Both the position numbers and the translations under genes were made by a program. Under the pieces are notes generated by a model. It had not been told where the DNA came from and did no database searches. It saw nothing but the letters and a program-made list of their open reading frames with translations. DNA of 27,852 nt from the IMG/VR virus record IMGVR_UViG_3300030109_003585, positions 868 through 28,719 of that record; one strand, written 5' to 3'. Within the stretch, counting starts at the first letter, position 1, and every line of letters begins with the position of its first letter. This DNA is from a virus. Positions 17,901 through 23,975 of the stretch are shown here, piece by piece.

Positions 17901-18574
17901 ATAATGGCTTTATGTTGTCTGGTGGTATGTTTAGTGGTGGAGGTGGAGAGTTAATAACAATTGGCTGTACAGATCCTGCTGCTTGTAACTATGATTCTAC
18001 AGCTATTATAGATGATGGTTCATGTGTTATGCCTGATGGATGTGGTGATAGTAACGCTTTAAATTACGATAATACTGTAACTTGTCCAGATGATAATGAC
18101 TGCGTTTATTGCGCAACAGATCCTGGTATTACTAATGCTACTTTGTCTTTCAACACGTCTATTGTTAACGCTAACATTACTATAAATGCTGCAGAAATAA
18201 ATTGGAGCGGTTACAATAATACAAATACTAACGGTACTTTTCAATCTCAAGATGGTAATTTAAATGTTTACAAAGTAGAATATAGATACAAATTGCCTGG
18301 ACAAAGTTATAGTGCGTGGACAAGTGTTAGTTCAAACTCTTCAAACTGTAACGGTAATTATTATCATGTCCAGCTTACATATGGTCTTAGTGTTACTGGC
18401 TCGGAATTTGTAGACATGGGCTATGGTCTTAGTGGTGATGGAAGGTTTAACGCTGGAACGAAATGGAGGTTTAGAATTCGCAACCTATGCACTAACTGTA
18501 ACTTAGGTCCAGGCGGTATAACCACATGGTCACCAGTGTTTACATTGTCGCAAGACATTATATCAACTTTTTAA
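8969..18574 (+). CDS. Giant tail stabilisation/muzzle-type protein with cysteine-repeat and FN3-like C-terminus
   Basis: A 3201-residue protein. The N-terminus (EIKNEFTSGKMNKDLDERL, then YRHAMNIQVSTSEESEVGTV) is the recognisable opening of a large tail protein of marine Bacteroidetes phages, probably counterpart to T7 gp12 or the crAss-like muzzle that forms the distal tail tube. Landmarks of the conserved core: INIPDSIEGT preceded by IIDDMLFWTDNFSEPKK (YWTD-propeller-like), FSYRYRYRDGEYSTFAPF, NVPRKALAQDIVGNRIVYGN, and near residue 2400 KKEGKYFNYIKG. Accessory parts: a beta-rich insert from ~residue 255 to 545 containing one cysteine repeat (322-342); and residues ~2443-3050 with about twelve repeats beginning GCTDP and ending DDGSC, interrupted by a fibronectin-III-like domain (~2635-2735) and other beta-rich sections, plus a final FN3-like domain. 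The extra regions probably face outward and bind the host. The role of the core is from resemblance and gene order. Confidence 0.75.
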   Translation: MPEIKNEFTSGKMNKDLDERLVPKGEYRHAMNIQVSTSEESEVGTVQNILGNEQGCSDALISPFSYTVGSVSDEKDDSLYWFISGLNMSDYDTPGSGDILQAINQQENLSQILLDFENGDQNIMSLKDMIVRKKTDESCEPVFVDSFAFLLANNDEVYLAGPPYATWMIGVEKEITDICEPGWKVRGIDSSGNGLSSRTITTIKDVTAIPFTAEFTVGYTPVMQQLEYAFQIENIGSDAANPVYKIVRDKILVRPVVGDVSTFNPIAGATINLFHPFGQWDPVAVSDTNTNNVVVFTANIPVGGPAGGFVTSDLAFGGTVYGCTDPTATNYDPNATIDNGSCFIADDEAADDDTVSYGSYNLPISPILYSADGAGGGSGAWTNVSWVQVDLAQDINLFSMFNDFSIMPDNVDAQYVNINDNPAGPFAYSIPLGTVYGNASWMVPDPDGQPTGELVVNSNFDDISVGDELSSFGNMNYDHTLDLVVGSKFTRTNNDGTFDDIITIEDSSTSTLQVPFMQWGSTGVLVFKELDFKTIVLSPPPSNWGANGDNVAAYLFYGEEKRVLKFNRNRLITGVNIIDDMLFWTDNFSEPKKINIPDSIEGTNPNGTIHTRVVNKKLSPPLGLKDINITNIELPVKEQHITVIKQSPKAKLVLDLETDREIGENYTGIMRITTQDYANQSSFTGSSAIKGRYDFSGLETTGANDDTDAENTISFNIESDLDGNDNFTLNNWKEGSTIILKEFDEEDNAPIPPITDYSIKGVISEWQYNRFTGTSSDKARVKIEITSIKGNPSGVGYGDILKNYAVDLFDQNPKTLFQYKFPRFSYRYRYRDGEYSTFAPFTEIAFIPGSFDYHVKKGYNLGMTNRLRTLRLKNFITSDMPEDVVSIDLLYKDDASTNIYIVDTISPTDQASDGGMYNDWVKNRYKLTSDTIRAVIPSNQLLRAYDNVPRKALAQDIVGNRIVYGNYVQGYDMIADGKEFSPVFKHYLSDNNTTGLAASQSIKSLRDYQIGVVFTDKYGRETPVLTNNSGAFKIDKLESPNRNKLNVKLRNNSFPKDVTHFKFFIKETSGEYYNLPMDRWYDADDGNIWLSFQSSDVNKIDLDTYIVLKKGEDSTSLVEESARYKVLAISDQAPEHIKKEVNNIGKILQGVEDDDGDSLDDRLFVSDSDWPLIGGKTFVCNKNRLGKGNSLYGIVDIKETLYVEFRQGSKISERYKITMVSRDRIAGDVGDVDGDFGFTVERPFESDISFIFEGSSTAPQGIFSDVSVVFYKEEIINSPKFDGKFFVKIYSDEVFYKNIGNIYDIQDQEYNILGRKKIYLLPGDLKKAHNRNDYKAFGDENWFYDLVRRGSSDWDAGLSEGSISGAGPFLSKMRDVGGEVIGGGMHNRRHFWQTGMAQHPSDFQYWRAFFKHDISSVAVKWGGIGTMFSTVPEANQDVNLPFDPDKSTYEEFSNGVDDDNFRKRMPTTWHPAFGATPGTKTANFTTDMFDCMLLDRSLRNDAENGYEDVYFIDAGQYKGVHGSDWRRWAHETYGPSGKSKSGRKTSTGITNYGSSNDGKMELAIGPIRQESGLMWMDYDDDFENENFWTFDRQDWYESNSFFDRFTPGARFRWKEDPTGTIYTVYGSTARRNRLRYLSYRKIDQAVGDESDLAKDSISSHRRKAPFTHLAENHTKGFKSYFKPRMQWNPQGSGEGVISGSRKINKIKTTADGSPANLMSDGTFGENWLRIDQNNFQYTYDSEYNERAPLEIGMMLYRIGTTQVTSWTDNTGKLLNPLIIKDINRNDNGYYYIYFNGYDRASLPTPLNDGSSPGFSGTPQALDFRQPKMNGLSENSRRNINYYSNETLGQFNINSEYLTPTGTEHHIGIAAIGYTLEFVVPIEREKPLPTNPSVWETEPKEGTDLDIYYEITENNPVYLTQETAKTAFPIGSEIYINEGGHWDPDKTVKITGINEQEFDRIRLSHPVCGGGSDCVNIDENNLVALYPGSYIKIKRPSGILFTAKVADVGSNVGHDDAPSEVAGSFVQELKIEHDLYRGNHRLNWHNCFSFGNGVESNRIGDTFNMPFISNGVKASSTLEERYEEERRKHGLIYSGIYNSTSGVNNLNQFIQAEKITKDINPIYGSIQKLHMRDSNLVTLCEDKVLKILAHKDALFNADGNQQLTATDKVLGQATPFVGEYGISKNPESFASESYRAYFTDKVRGSVLRLSMDGLTPISEAGMKDYFKDNLKLNNNLIGSYDDKKQEYNITLQQSETTVTFREDAGGWVSFKSFVPESGVSCANEYYTFKNGQLWQHHKESVDRNTFYNSFIPSSFNAIMNEGAGIIKTFNTLNYEGSQAKVDQLLSYDTFAPGTSVVTATYSDNEYYNLQNKDGWFVEHIKTDLEEGTVNEFIKKEGKYFNYIKGKVGSINNSSGVIQSGFDNADNSFQGLGVVTNAVLSNAFGCTDPLAFNHNDSASVDDGSCIDVVSGCTDPLADAGYDVSHNTDDGSCIYYGCTDSTATNYNAAANTNDGSCIATVLGCTDSSTFTAGSPPTSYYSYINYDSLANVDDGSCIATVLGCDNPAATNYNANVNTNDGSCVISVQTCNDINACNYDPQGDQDGYTHSWDAASYCLYCGDNTANNFDGATGSCISTCEYCILPTPNVLNLLYKTTSQVAVQVTLPSATNAATASSVIFQYYETSNPGVVTTQSYNPVGATPGGTYTYVIVGLQDNTEYTINYKIVCSNTESPVSDNLVCTTDLVLVNGCTDINACNYDSSANNDDGSCDFATCAGCTDPAYLEYCNTCWDAANFAVVPEGTGGPWQLDDGSCSTLIINGCTDSTALNFDPAANVDDGSCVAVVLGCTDDTLGVDGAIAATNYDPNANTDDGSCTYETSAITGSWIFNTNAGVLINAEYIVTVGNIPVGSIISNPTNNVGQSNNPSEGFSSNLHSSYYSGDQTAISGVNTYSLAIVPESAITPNALAGLIYMNLDLISVNYNGFMLSGGMFSGGGGELITIGCTDPAACNYDSTAIIDDGSCVMPDGCGDSNALNYDNTVTCPDDNDCVYCATDPGITNATLSFNTSIVNANITINAAEINWSGYNNTNTNGTFQSQDGNLNVYKVEYRYKLPGQSYSAWTSVSSNSSNCNGNYYHVQLTYGLSVTGSEFVDMGYGLSGDGRFNAGTKWRFRIRNLCTNCNLGPGGITTWSPVFTLSQDIISTF
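9932..9994 (+). repeat. Isolated GCTDP...NGSC cysteine repeat unit
   Basis: One 21-residue unit (residues 322-342 of the giant tail protein) starts GCTDP, has NYDPNA in the middle and ends DNGSC. It is the same motif as the cluster at 16295-18112 but lies over 6 kb upstream, within a beta-rich insert next to an acidic linker (DDEAADDD). It probably caps or links an outward domain. Confidence 0.85.
16295..18112 (+). repeat. Cluster of about twelve cysteine/aspartate repeats in the giant tail protein
   Basis: Units coded at 16295-16357, 16373-16438, 16448-16510, 16526-16627 (expanded), 16643-16705, a degenerate pair in 16721-16861, 17204-17266, 17285-17398 (expanded), 17417-17479, 17495-17581, 17963-18025 and a degenerate 18038-18112. 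The typical unit is 21-22 residues: GCTD at the start, a central NYD or NFD with small residues, and DDGSC at the end. Each has two cysteines, likely joined, and acidic residues that could bind calcium. Repeats of this kind are known from secreted Bacteroidetes proteins (recalled). Some units are enlarged by inserts, and an FN3-like domain (about 16870-17190) and a beta-rich section (17582-17962) split the array. Confidence 0.9.
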
Positions 18575-18586
18575 TTAAAATAAAAT

Positions 18587-18964
18587 ATGCCAGCAAACTT
18601 ACAAGTATTAACAATAACATTTAACGGTGGCTTAAATGAAAGTCTTCAAATAGGAGATATAGCATATTATTCTCCTTTGTCAACGGTTGCAAGCAGTGGG
18701 TTTTCAACCGTTACAACTGGTAATATAATTAAATTAGGTAATGTTACTAACATAAATAAACTTACAAGTGAAGTTAGTATTATTGTAGATACAAACTCAA
18801 TAAACATACCTAGCTTAGGAGATTATGTTATGTTTGAAAAAGATAAAAGAGTTAACTCTTCTAGTTTAATAGGCTACTATGCAGATGTTAACTTTGTAAA
18901 TTATTCAACAGAAAAAATAGAATTATTTTCTATTGGTTCTGATTTTGTAGAAAGTAGTAAATAA
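18587..18964 (+). CDS. Small conserved virion-region protein
   Basis: A 125-residue, beta-rich protein of unknown function. It opens with LQVLTITFNGGLNESLQIGD followed by IAYYSP, has a central strand section (IIKLGNVTNINKLTSEVSII), then GDYVMFEKDKRVNSSSLIGY and an ending ELFSIGSDFVESSK. This pattern (IGD near the start, then a KD.RVN..SL.GYYA segment, ending ESSK) is recalled from short proteins near tail genes of marine phages, where it is always annotated as hypothetical. It lacks cysteine, signal peptide and membrane helix. Sitting between the giant tail protein and a fibre-like protein, with only short A/T gaps, it is probably a minor tail protein or tail assembly factor. Confidence 0.6.
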   Translation: MPANLQVLTITFNGGLNESLQIGDIAYYSPLSTVASSGFSTVTTGNIIKLGNVTNINKLTSEVSIIVDTNSINIPSLGDYVMFEKDKRVNSSSLIGYYADVNFVNYSTEKIELFSIGSDFVESSK

Positions 18965-18977
18965 TAAATATATAATT

Positions 18978-20951
18978 ATGCCACATGAATACGGACATAC
19001 TGGTAATGGTAATGGTAGTAGCTCTTCAAGAGTTGGTAGAAATACAACTAATGCTCAGGGAAGAGTAGCTCCACCTGGATACCACTTTATGCCAGACGGA
19101 AGTTTAATGTCAGACGTTGAGCACGCTAGACTTTATGGTAGTGTTACTAGTGAACTTTTAACTGGCTTAAAAATAGACTACTCAGATATTCCACAAGATG
19201 GTGGTACTAAAACGTTTATTGTACAAGGTACTTCTAATGCTGTTTTTAGTTTAGAAGTAAAAGCTTCAAATGGTTATTATTATAACTTTACAACAAATCA
19301 ATTTCAAGTAGCTAAATACAGATTAGATAAAATACAAATTAATGGTGGTGCTTATCAGGGAATTATTACGTTTCCAGAAGTTAGTTCTGATGATCAGTAT
19401 GATATTTATTTTTGGGCAGAAACAAATACTAAACACTCTAAATATTATCAAGTAAGATTTGAAGATGGTAGTGTAGATTTAAATAGATCTAAAGGATCAA
19501 ATTCTTTGTTAATACAAAAAGTATTATATCAATATATTGATCACGATTTAACTTTATCTCCTTATTCTGCTGGTGGCACAATATCAGGTTCAGTGACGTC
19601 TGATACTATTAGCGTCTCCGCATCAACAAGCAAAACTTTTATTCCTTTTGAAATGAAAGTAACAGCAACTAGTGCTAATGTTTATACTATTACAACTCAA
19701 CCTACAGCAGAAGATTTTATAGCTTTTACAACCCCTACGGTTAGTAGTCCAGTTCAATTACCTGGAGAAAATATATATCCAACAGCTAGAGCTGCTTTTA
19801 CTGGTGATGATGTTAATGGCGCTGTTACTAGTGGTTCTGTAGTAAGAATGGATAATACAGATTTATCTGCGGTGATTGCAGTTGGAGACAAAATAACAGC
19901 AACTACAGCAACAGATACTGTAGATGGCGCTGTTTCTAGTTCTAATAGAATTGTAATGGATAGCAATGTTGCTGCAAAAATGGCTGTTGGAGATCAAGTT
20001 ACGGGAGCTGGTATTGCAGATACAGCTATAGTTACGGTTACACATTTAAATCCAGATAGTGATAACGCTAAAGAATTACAAGTATCAGAAGCTGTTAGTA
20101 TAAGCGATGGAGTTACTTTAACTTTTAGTTCTAAAGTTAATAGAGATTTAACAACCGTTACAGTTGTTGAAACCGAAGGCACTGCTACTGATTTTACAAT
20201 GTCGCAAGCTATTCAGTTTCGCGATAATCAACCTTTAGTTTTTACACCGCAAAAAAATTATCAATGGCAAATGAGTACTGTGCATGACTTAAAGCCTGGT
20301 ATGATTGCCGCACCAGACGGTACATCAGAAGAAAATACAGTTATTTCTGAATATAAAGACATAGTAAAACTTTATGAGAATACTGACGAAGAAATATCAA
20401 TTGTAAAGTTTAAAGAAAAAGCCGTTAAATCTTCAAAAAAGCCAACAATAACAAAGGGTAGAGTTACAGATCAAGACGGTACTATTGTCTTTAATAAACA
20501 ACAAAAACTTGCGCTTACTGATGTAACAATGAAAATAGGTGGTTACGGACAAGATATGATATTTTTTGTTAGTGGTTACAAAGTTAAGTTCAGAAACTTA
20601 AAGATAGAGCTAAATGAAATAACAACTACCACAACATCTAGCACGATTGGATCTTCAAGCACAAGTGTTGCTGTAGCGGCTAGAACTGGTATACTAAACG
20701 ATATAAGTATTGTTTCTGGAATAGGTATCGATGGATCTTCAGGATTACCTTTTGTAGATAGTGGCGCTGGGGCTACTAGTGCTGGTACTTTAGTTTTAAG
20801 TGCTGCTCAAGAACTAGAAAGTGGAATAACATTAACATTTACTGGATCTGGAAATATAGCTACAATAACTGGAGAAATACAAATACTAAGTGCTCCACCA
20901 TCAGACTTTACTTTAAGATTTGATATAGATAGAGTGCTAAAGCTAAATTAG
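18978..20951 (+). CDS. Beta-rich tail structural protein (fibre or baseplate-like)
   Basis: A 657-residue protein. Residues 1-33 are Gly/Ser/Asn-rich and flexible (MPHEYGHTGNGNGSSSSRVG), followed by APPGYHFMPDGSLMSDVEHA, an opening often seen in phage tail proteins next to the tail tip. Residues 60-240 look like two or three beta-sandwich domains (Ig-like or FN3-like). Residues ~281-355 hold two related 36-39-residue modules (GAVTSGSVVRMDN..., then GAVSSSNRIVMDS..., each followed by AVGD) and a relative recurs near residues 550-625. The last ~30 residues form a final strand pair ending RFDIDRVLKLN. No enzyme motif is seen. It is probably a tail fibre or fibre-attachment protein exposed on the virion. 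The function is inferred from composition and position. The 56-base gap behind it shows no clear promoter or terminator. Confidence 0.6.
   Translation: MPHEYGHTGNGNGSSSSRVGRNTTNAQGRVAPPGYHFMPDGSLMSDVEHARLYGSVTSELLTGLKIDYSDIPQDGGTKTFIVQGTSNAVFSLEVKASNGYYYNFTTNQFQVAKYRLDKIQINGGAYQGIITFPEVSSDDQYDIYFWAETNTKHSKYYQVRFEDGSVDLNRSKGSNSLLIQKVLYQYIDHDLTLSPYSAGGTISGSVTSDTISVSASTSKTFIPFEMKVTATSANVYTITTQPTAEDFIAFTTPTVSSPVQLPGENIYPTARAAFTGDDVNGAVTSGSVVRMDNTDLSAVIAVGDKITATTATDTVDGAVSSSNRIVMDSNVAAKMAVGDQVTGAGIADTAIVTVTHLNPDSDNAKELQVSEAVSISDGVTLTFSSKVNRDLTTVTVVETEGTATDFTMSQAIQFRDNQPLVFTPQKNYQWQMSTVHDLKPGMIAAPDGTSEENTVISEYKDIVKLYENTDEEISIVKFKEKAVKSSKKPTITKGRVTDQDGTIVFNKQQKLALTDVTMKIGGYGQDMIFFVSGYKVKFRNLKIELNEITTTTTSSTIGSSSTSVAVAARTGILNDISIVSGIGIDGSSGLPFVDSGAGATSAGTLVLSAAQELESGITLTFTGSGNIATITGEIQILSAPPSDFTLRFDIDRVLKLN
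19818..20040 (+). repeat. Two tandem beta modules in the tail structural protein
   Basis: Unit A (about 19818-19925, residues 281-316) and unit B (about 19926-20040, residues 317-354) both begin Gly-Ala-Val, continue with Ser-rich and V/I-V-R/V-MD segments, and place AVGD at the same distance. They look like duplicated short beta modules, diverged at both protein and DNA level. Confidence 0.6.
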
Positions 20952-21007
20952 TAAAAAAAACATCAAAACTGTGACTATATTAGATATAAATTAAATAAAA
21001 TTAAATT

Positions 21008-21520
21008 ATGTCTAAAAATGAATTACTTGTTAGTAAGATATTTAAAGGTGATATAAGCATACCTTATAAAGAAAGAATACAAATAGTACAAGACCACATG
21101 ATTAGCATTGCTGATGATAAAAATGTTTTTGGCAACGGCAAGGATGTGATACATCCACCCATGTTAAAATATAAACACTCTTTTGCTGATGGTGTTTATA
21201 TACGTGAGATGACAGCAGAACAAGGTATAGTTTTAATCGGAGCCATACATAAATATAGAGAAGCTTTTTTCTTATTAACAGGTAAATTAGTTTTAATGAC
21301 AAAAGATGGTGTTGAGGAATATATAGCACCATGTTATGTTATAGCTCCTTCTGGATCTAAAAAAATGGGTTATTTTCCTGAACAATCTGTTGTAGTTACA
21401 GTGCACGCTAATCCAAGTGATACTACAGATATTGATAAGTTAGAAAAAGACATAAGCGTGTGTACTTGGAAAGAGTATGATGAGTTTTTAAAACAAAAAA
21501 AACATGAAAAAAATAAATAA
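21008..21520 (+). CDS. Cupin-like protein with degraded metal site
   Basis: A 170-residue protein. Residues ~55-140 have the strand pattern of a single cupin barrel: IHKYREAFFLLTGKLVLM matches the second half of cupin motif 1 (His81, Glu85, then Gly92 at the E-x6-G spacing), followed by a turn (TKDGVEEYI) and APSGSKKMGYF, which stands where motif 2 (P-x-G-x2-H) should be. The first histidine of motif 1 is Ala79 and the motif 2 histidine is Lys, so a normal metal centre is unlikely. The C-terminus is helical and Lys-rich. Cupin-like proteins are recalled next to tail genes in other podoviruses, with unproven roles. It may be a tail assembly or virion protein that uses the fold structurally, or a sugar-binding protein. 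The start follows a 56-base, A/T-rich leader. Confidence 0.6.
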   Translation: MSKNELLVSKIFKGDISIPYKERIQIVQDHMISIADDKNVFGNGKDVIHPPMLKYKHSFADGVYIREMTAEQGIVLIGAIHKYREAFFLLTGKLVLMTKDGVEEYIAPCYVIAPSGSKKMGYFPEQSVVVTVHANPSDTTDIDKLEKDISVCTWKEYDEFLKQKKHEKNK

Positions 21521-21538
21521 CATTAAAAATATAAAACT

Positions 21539-22435
21539 ATGAGTGTAGCTATTGTCGCTGTTGGAGCTGTTGCTGTTGGTGCTTATAGTGCCTACAAGGG
21601 ATCTCAAAATGCTAAAAAAGCAAATGAATTAGCCGAAGCAAACATGATTCAGCAACAGGGAGTAGAAGCTTCTAAACTTGCCACACAAAGAGAAGAGCTT
21701 CGTAAGATGGAAAAACAAAAAGATGTTTACAGATCTATGGAATTTACAAATCCATATGCTGAAAATGTTATGGAGGACTTAACAATAAACCAAGCTCAAG
21801 CTGAGTTTGAAAAAGGAATGTTTCAACAACAACAAGCTAATGTCATGCAAGGATTACAAGGTGCGGCTGGTGGATCTGGTATAGGCGCGTTAGCACAATC
21901 GTTAGCAGGTGCTGGTGCTCAACAAGCACAAAGAGCATCAATATCAATTGGTCAGCAAGAAAGACAAAACATGATGTCAAGATTACAAGGCGAACAATTA
22001 AAACAAAAAGGTGAAGCTCTTGTAGAAGAAAAGGAAATGAGTAGACAGTCTACACTACTTGGTATGCAAATGGGTCAGTTAAGTGGTGCTAATCAAGCAG
22101 CTAATCAAGCGCAACAAAACATGATGCAAGCTAGAGCGGCTCAAGCAAACATGTATGGACAACAAGCCGCAGCTCAAACACAAATGGCTGGACAAATGAT
22201 GGGTACTGGTTTAGGTATGATGTCTGATAGACGACTTAAAAAGAATATAAATAAAATAGGTGAATCACCTAGCGGCTTGAACATATATAGCTTTGAATTT
22301 ATAAATCCAGAACATGGTAGCGGTTTATACCAAGGTGTAATGTCTGATGAAACTCCAAAACAAGCTGTTATAAGTGTTGGTGGTTATGACACTGTAAATT
22401 ACAATATGTTAGATGTAGAATTTAAAAAAATATAA
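21539..22435 (+). CDS. Internal virion/ejection-like protein with C-terminal S74 chaperone domain
   Basis: A 298-residue protein. Residues 2-20 form a Gly/Ala/Val-rich hydrophobic helix (VAIVAVGAVAVGAYSAYKG), probably membrane-inserting. Residues 25-220 are Gln/Ala/Met-rich helix, like T7 gp14 or P22 ejection proteins. Residues 229-298 are a Peptidase_S74 / intramolecular chaperone domain: SDRRLKKNINKIG, then SGLNIYSFEF, YQGVMSDE and VNYNMLDVEF. Ser229 and Lys234 are five apart, the spacing of the self-cleaving Ser/Lys pair in endosialidase chaperone domains (family knowledge), so cleavage before Ser229 could free a 70-residue C-terminal piece. It is the first of three consecutive genes that resemble an ejection set. 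Fusion of S74 to an ejection-type helix protein rather than a beta fibre is less usual. The next start codon is one base after its stop. Confidence 0.7.
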   Translation: MSVAIVAVGAVAVGAYSAYKGSQNAKKANELAEANMIQQQGVEASKLATQREELRKMEKQKDVYRSMEFTNPYAENVMEDLTINQAQAEFEKGMFQQQQANVMQGLQGAAGGSGIGALAQSLAGAGAQQAQRASISIGQQERQNMMSRLQGEQLKQKGEALVEEKEMSRQSTLLGMQMGQLSGANQAANQAQQNMMQARAAQANMYGQQAAAQTQMAGQMMGTGLGMMSDRRLKKNINKIGESPSGLNIYSFEFINPEHGSGLYQGVMSDETPKQAVISVGGYDTVNYNMLDVEFKKI

Positions 22436-22436
22436 A

Positions 22437-23969
22437 ATGAAAGCAGATAAATCATTACTTAACGCTTCTAACGAAATGAGCACAACTACGGGTTTTAATT
22501 ACAATGAAGTGTTTAACAAGCAATATGAAGGCCTTGTAGAGTTCAACAAACAAATAGGAGAGCTACAATTAACTGATAATGGTCCAAATAGAGTAAGTGA
22601 TGCTAATGAAGATTTAAAACTGTCAGCAAAGGCATTAGAAAAATTATCAACTGAAATGACTTTTAGTGGTATAAAAACATTTAAAGATCACTATGAAGAA
22701 AATGGTTCTTTAAATCAAGGTGTTATTGATGTAGCTTTTAATGATTTAAATTTAAAAGGAACAGAGTTAGAGGCTTTACAAATAAGAAAAACAACAAATC
22801 AAAAAGATAAAAAAAGACAAAGTCAACTTCGTCAAGAAGTTGCACAATGGAGAAAAAATCTTGTTGAAATAAAACCTTTAATTACAAGCACTGTTAAAGG
22901 TCTTGTTGAAGGGCACTACAACGAAGAGTTAAGCTTTGCAAACGATTTAGAAATTGGTCCAGTATTAAAACAATGGCTTGATCCAAAGTCTGATTACCAA
23001 GAGCTAGGTATTGGTACTTACTTTAGCAATACTGGAGAGATGTATATAACATACACACCTGGTAAAGTTTTTAAATCTGAATATGAAAATAATAAAAAAA
23101 GGTTAAACTACGACCCGCGTATAGAGGCTGAAGTTGATGCAATGAAAAGACAAATAGAAGATGAACAAGGTATGACTGTTGGCTTTGAAGATCAAATGGC
23201 AAGTCGTAGTATTTATGGTGCTTCTGCTGGTGACGATCCTATTCAAGGCGGAATGCTTCCAGAAGTAAACATAGAAGGCACTAAGGTTATTTCAGTAAAA
23301 GATGCTTTAAATGGTTTTGTAAAAAAAGATATAAAAACTGGAAACAAAATAAATGACGTTTTTGGGCAAATTATAGAAACAAGTCAAAACACAATGCCAT
23401 CGCAAGATAAAAAAACACAGATTTATCAATATGAAAATCTTGAAGATTTAGAAGCAATAGCTCATGATAGCTATATGGATTTGTTTTTAACTGCAGATCC
23501 TGAAACTGGTGAATTTGCAAACATACATGATTTATCTACTAGAGATCAACTTATTGGTGGTCAAATGAGAAATTACAAACAAGACTTACTTGACGAAAAA
23601 TCATTTTTTCACAAACTAAGATACGAAGATGTAGGTTTAAAAAACTCATTAGATGCTGATAAAGATGGCTTTGTTTCAAATAATGAACTAGACGAAAAAA
23701 GTAAAGAAGATTTAACAGAAATATTAACTAATCCTAAAACTTCATCTCAAAGAAAAATAGCTTCGGAACAATGGGCTTGGTATTTAACGCAAATAACTAA
23801 ACAAGCCGCTGAAAGCCAAAGAAAAAGACAACTAGGCGCTAATACAGTTAGTGGTTTATCATCTTCTGTTGAAGCTGCTACTGCTGGCTTATCAGAATCT
23901 ATGCAAGAAAGTGCTGAAGAAGGAACGTCAGAACTAGCACAACAATTAATTGAAAAATATAGTAAATAA
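22437..23969 (+). CDS. Internal virion-like protein with EF-hand loop
   Basis: A 510-residue hydrophilic, mostly helical protein whose family I do not recognise. No signal peptide or membrane helix is visible. Residues 406-417 (bases 23652-23687) form a perfect EF-hand type calcium loop, DADKDGFVSNNE, with Asp at 1, 3 and 5, Gly at 6 and Glu at 12, flanked by helices. The last 60 residues are Ser/Glu/Ala-rich. Its start codon ATG is one base after the stop of the S74-domain gene, so translation is probably coupled. Position between a small membrane-helix protein and a giant protein mimics T7 gp14-gp15-gp16, suggesting a role as the middle member of an ejection or internal core set; this is inference from size and order only. 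Confidence 0.6.
   Translation: MKADKSLLNASNEMSTTTGFNYNEVFNKQYEGLVEFNKQIGELQLTDNGPNRVSDANEDLKLSAKALEKLSTEMTFSGIKTFKDHYEENGSLNQGVIDVAFNDLNLKGTELEALQIRKTTNQKDKKRQSQLRQEVAQWRKNLVEIKPLITSTVKGLVEGHYNEELSFANDLEIGPVLKQWLDPKSDYQELGIGTYFSNTGEMYITYTPGKVFKSEYENNKKRLNYDPRIEAEVDAMKRQIEDEQGMTVGFEDQMASRSIYGASAGDDPIQGGMLPEVNIEGTKVISVKDALNGFVKKDIKTGNKINDVFGQIIETSQNTMPSQDKKTQIYQYENLEDLEAIAHDSYMDLFLTADPETGEFANIHDLSTRDQLIGGQMRNYKQDLLDEKSFFHKLRYEDVGLKNSLDADKDGFVSNNELDEKSKEDLTEILTNPKTSSQRKIASEQWAWYLTQITKQAAESQRKRQLGANTVSGLSSSVEAATAGLSESMQESAEEGTSELAQQLIEKYSK
23652..23687 (+). other. EF-hand calcium-binding loop
   Basis: The twelve codons encode DADKDGFVSNNE, which fits the canonical EF-hand loop D-x-D-x-D-G-x5-E. 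It is a single loop; EF-hands usually come in pairs, and no second one was found in this protein. Confidence 0.75.
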
Positions 23970-23975
23970 AATTAT

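Noticed and set aside
16295-18112. CRISPR array
   Set aside because: The repeats vary at synonymous sites, keep frame and encode a protein motif; there are no uniform repeats with unique spacers.
20952-21007. Promoter in the 56-base gap before the cupin-like gene
   Set aside because: It is A/T rich with a TATATTAGATATAAAT stretch, but no convincing -35 or Bacteroidetes -33/-7 pair.
21490-21515. Programmed frameshift at A-runs near the end of the cupin-like gene
   Set aside because: Long A-runs are common in this genome, and the neighbouring frames offer no conserved extension.
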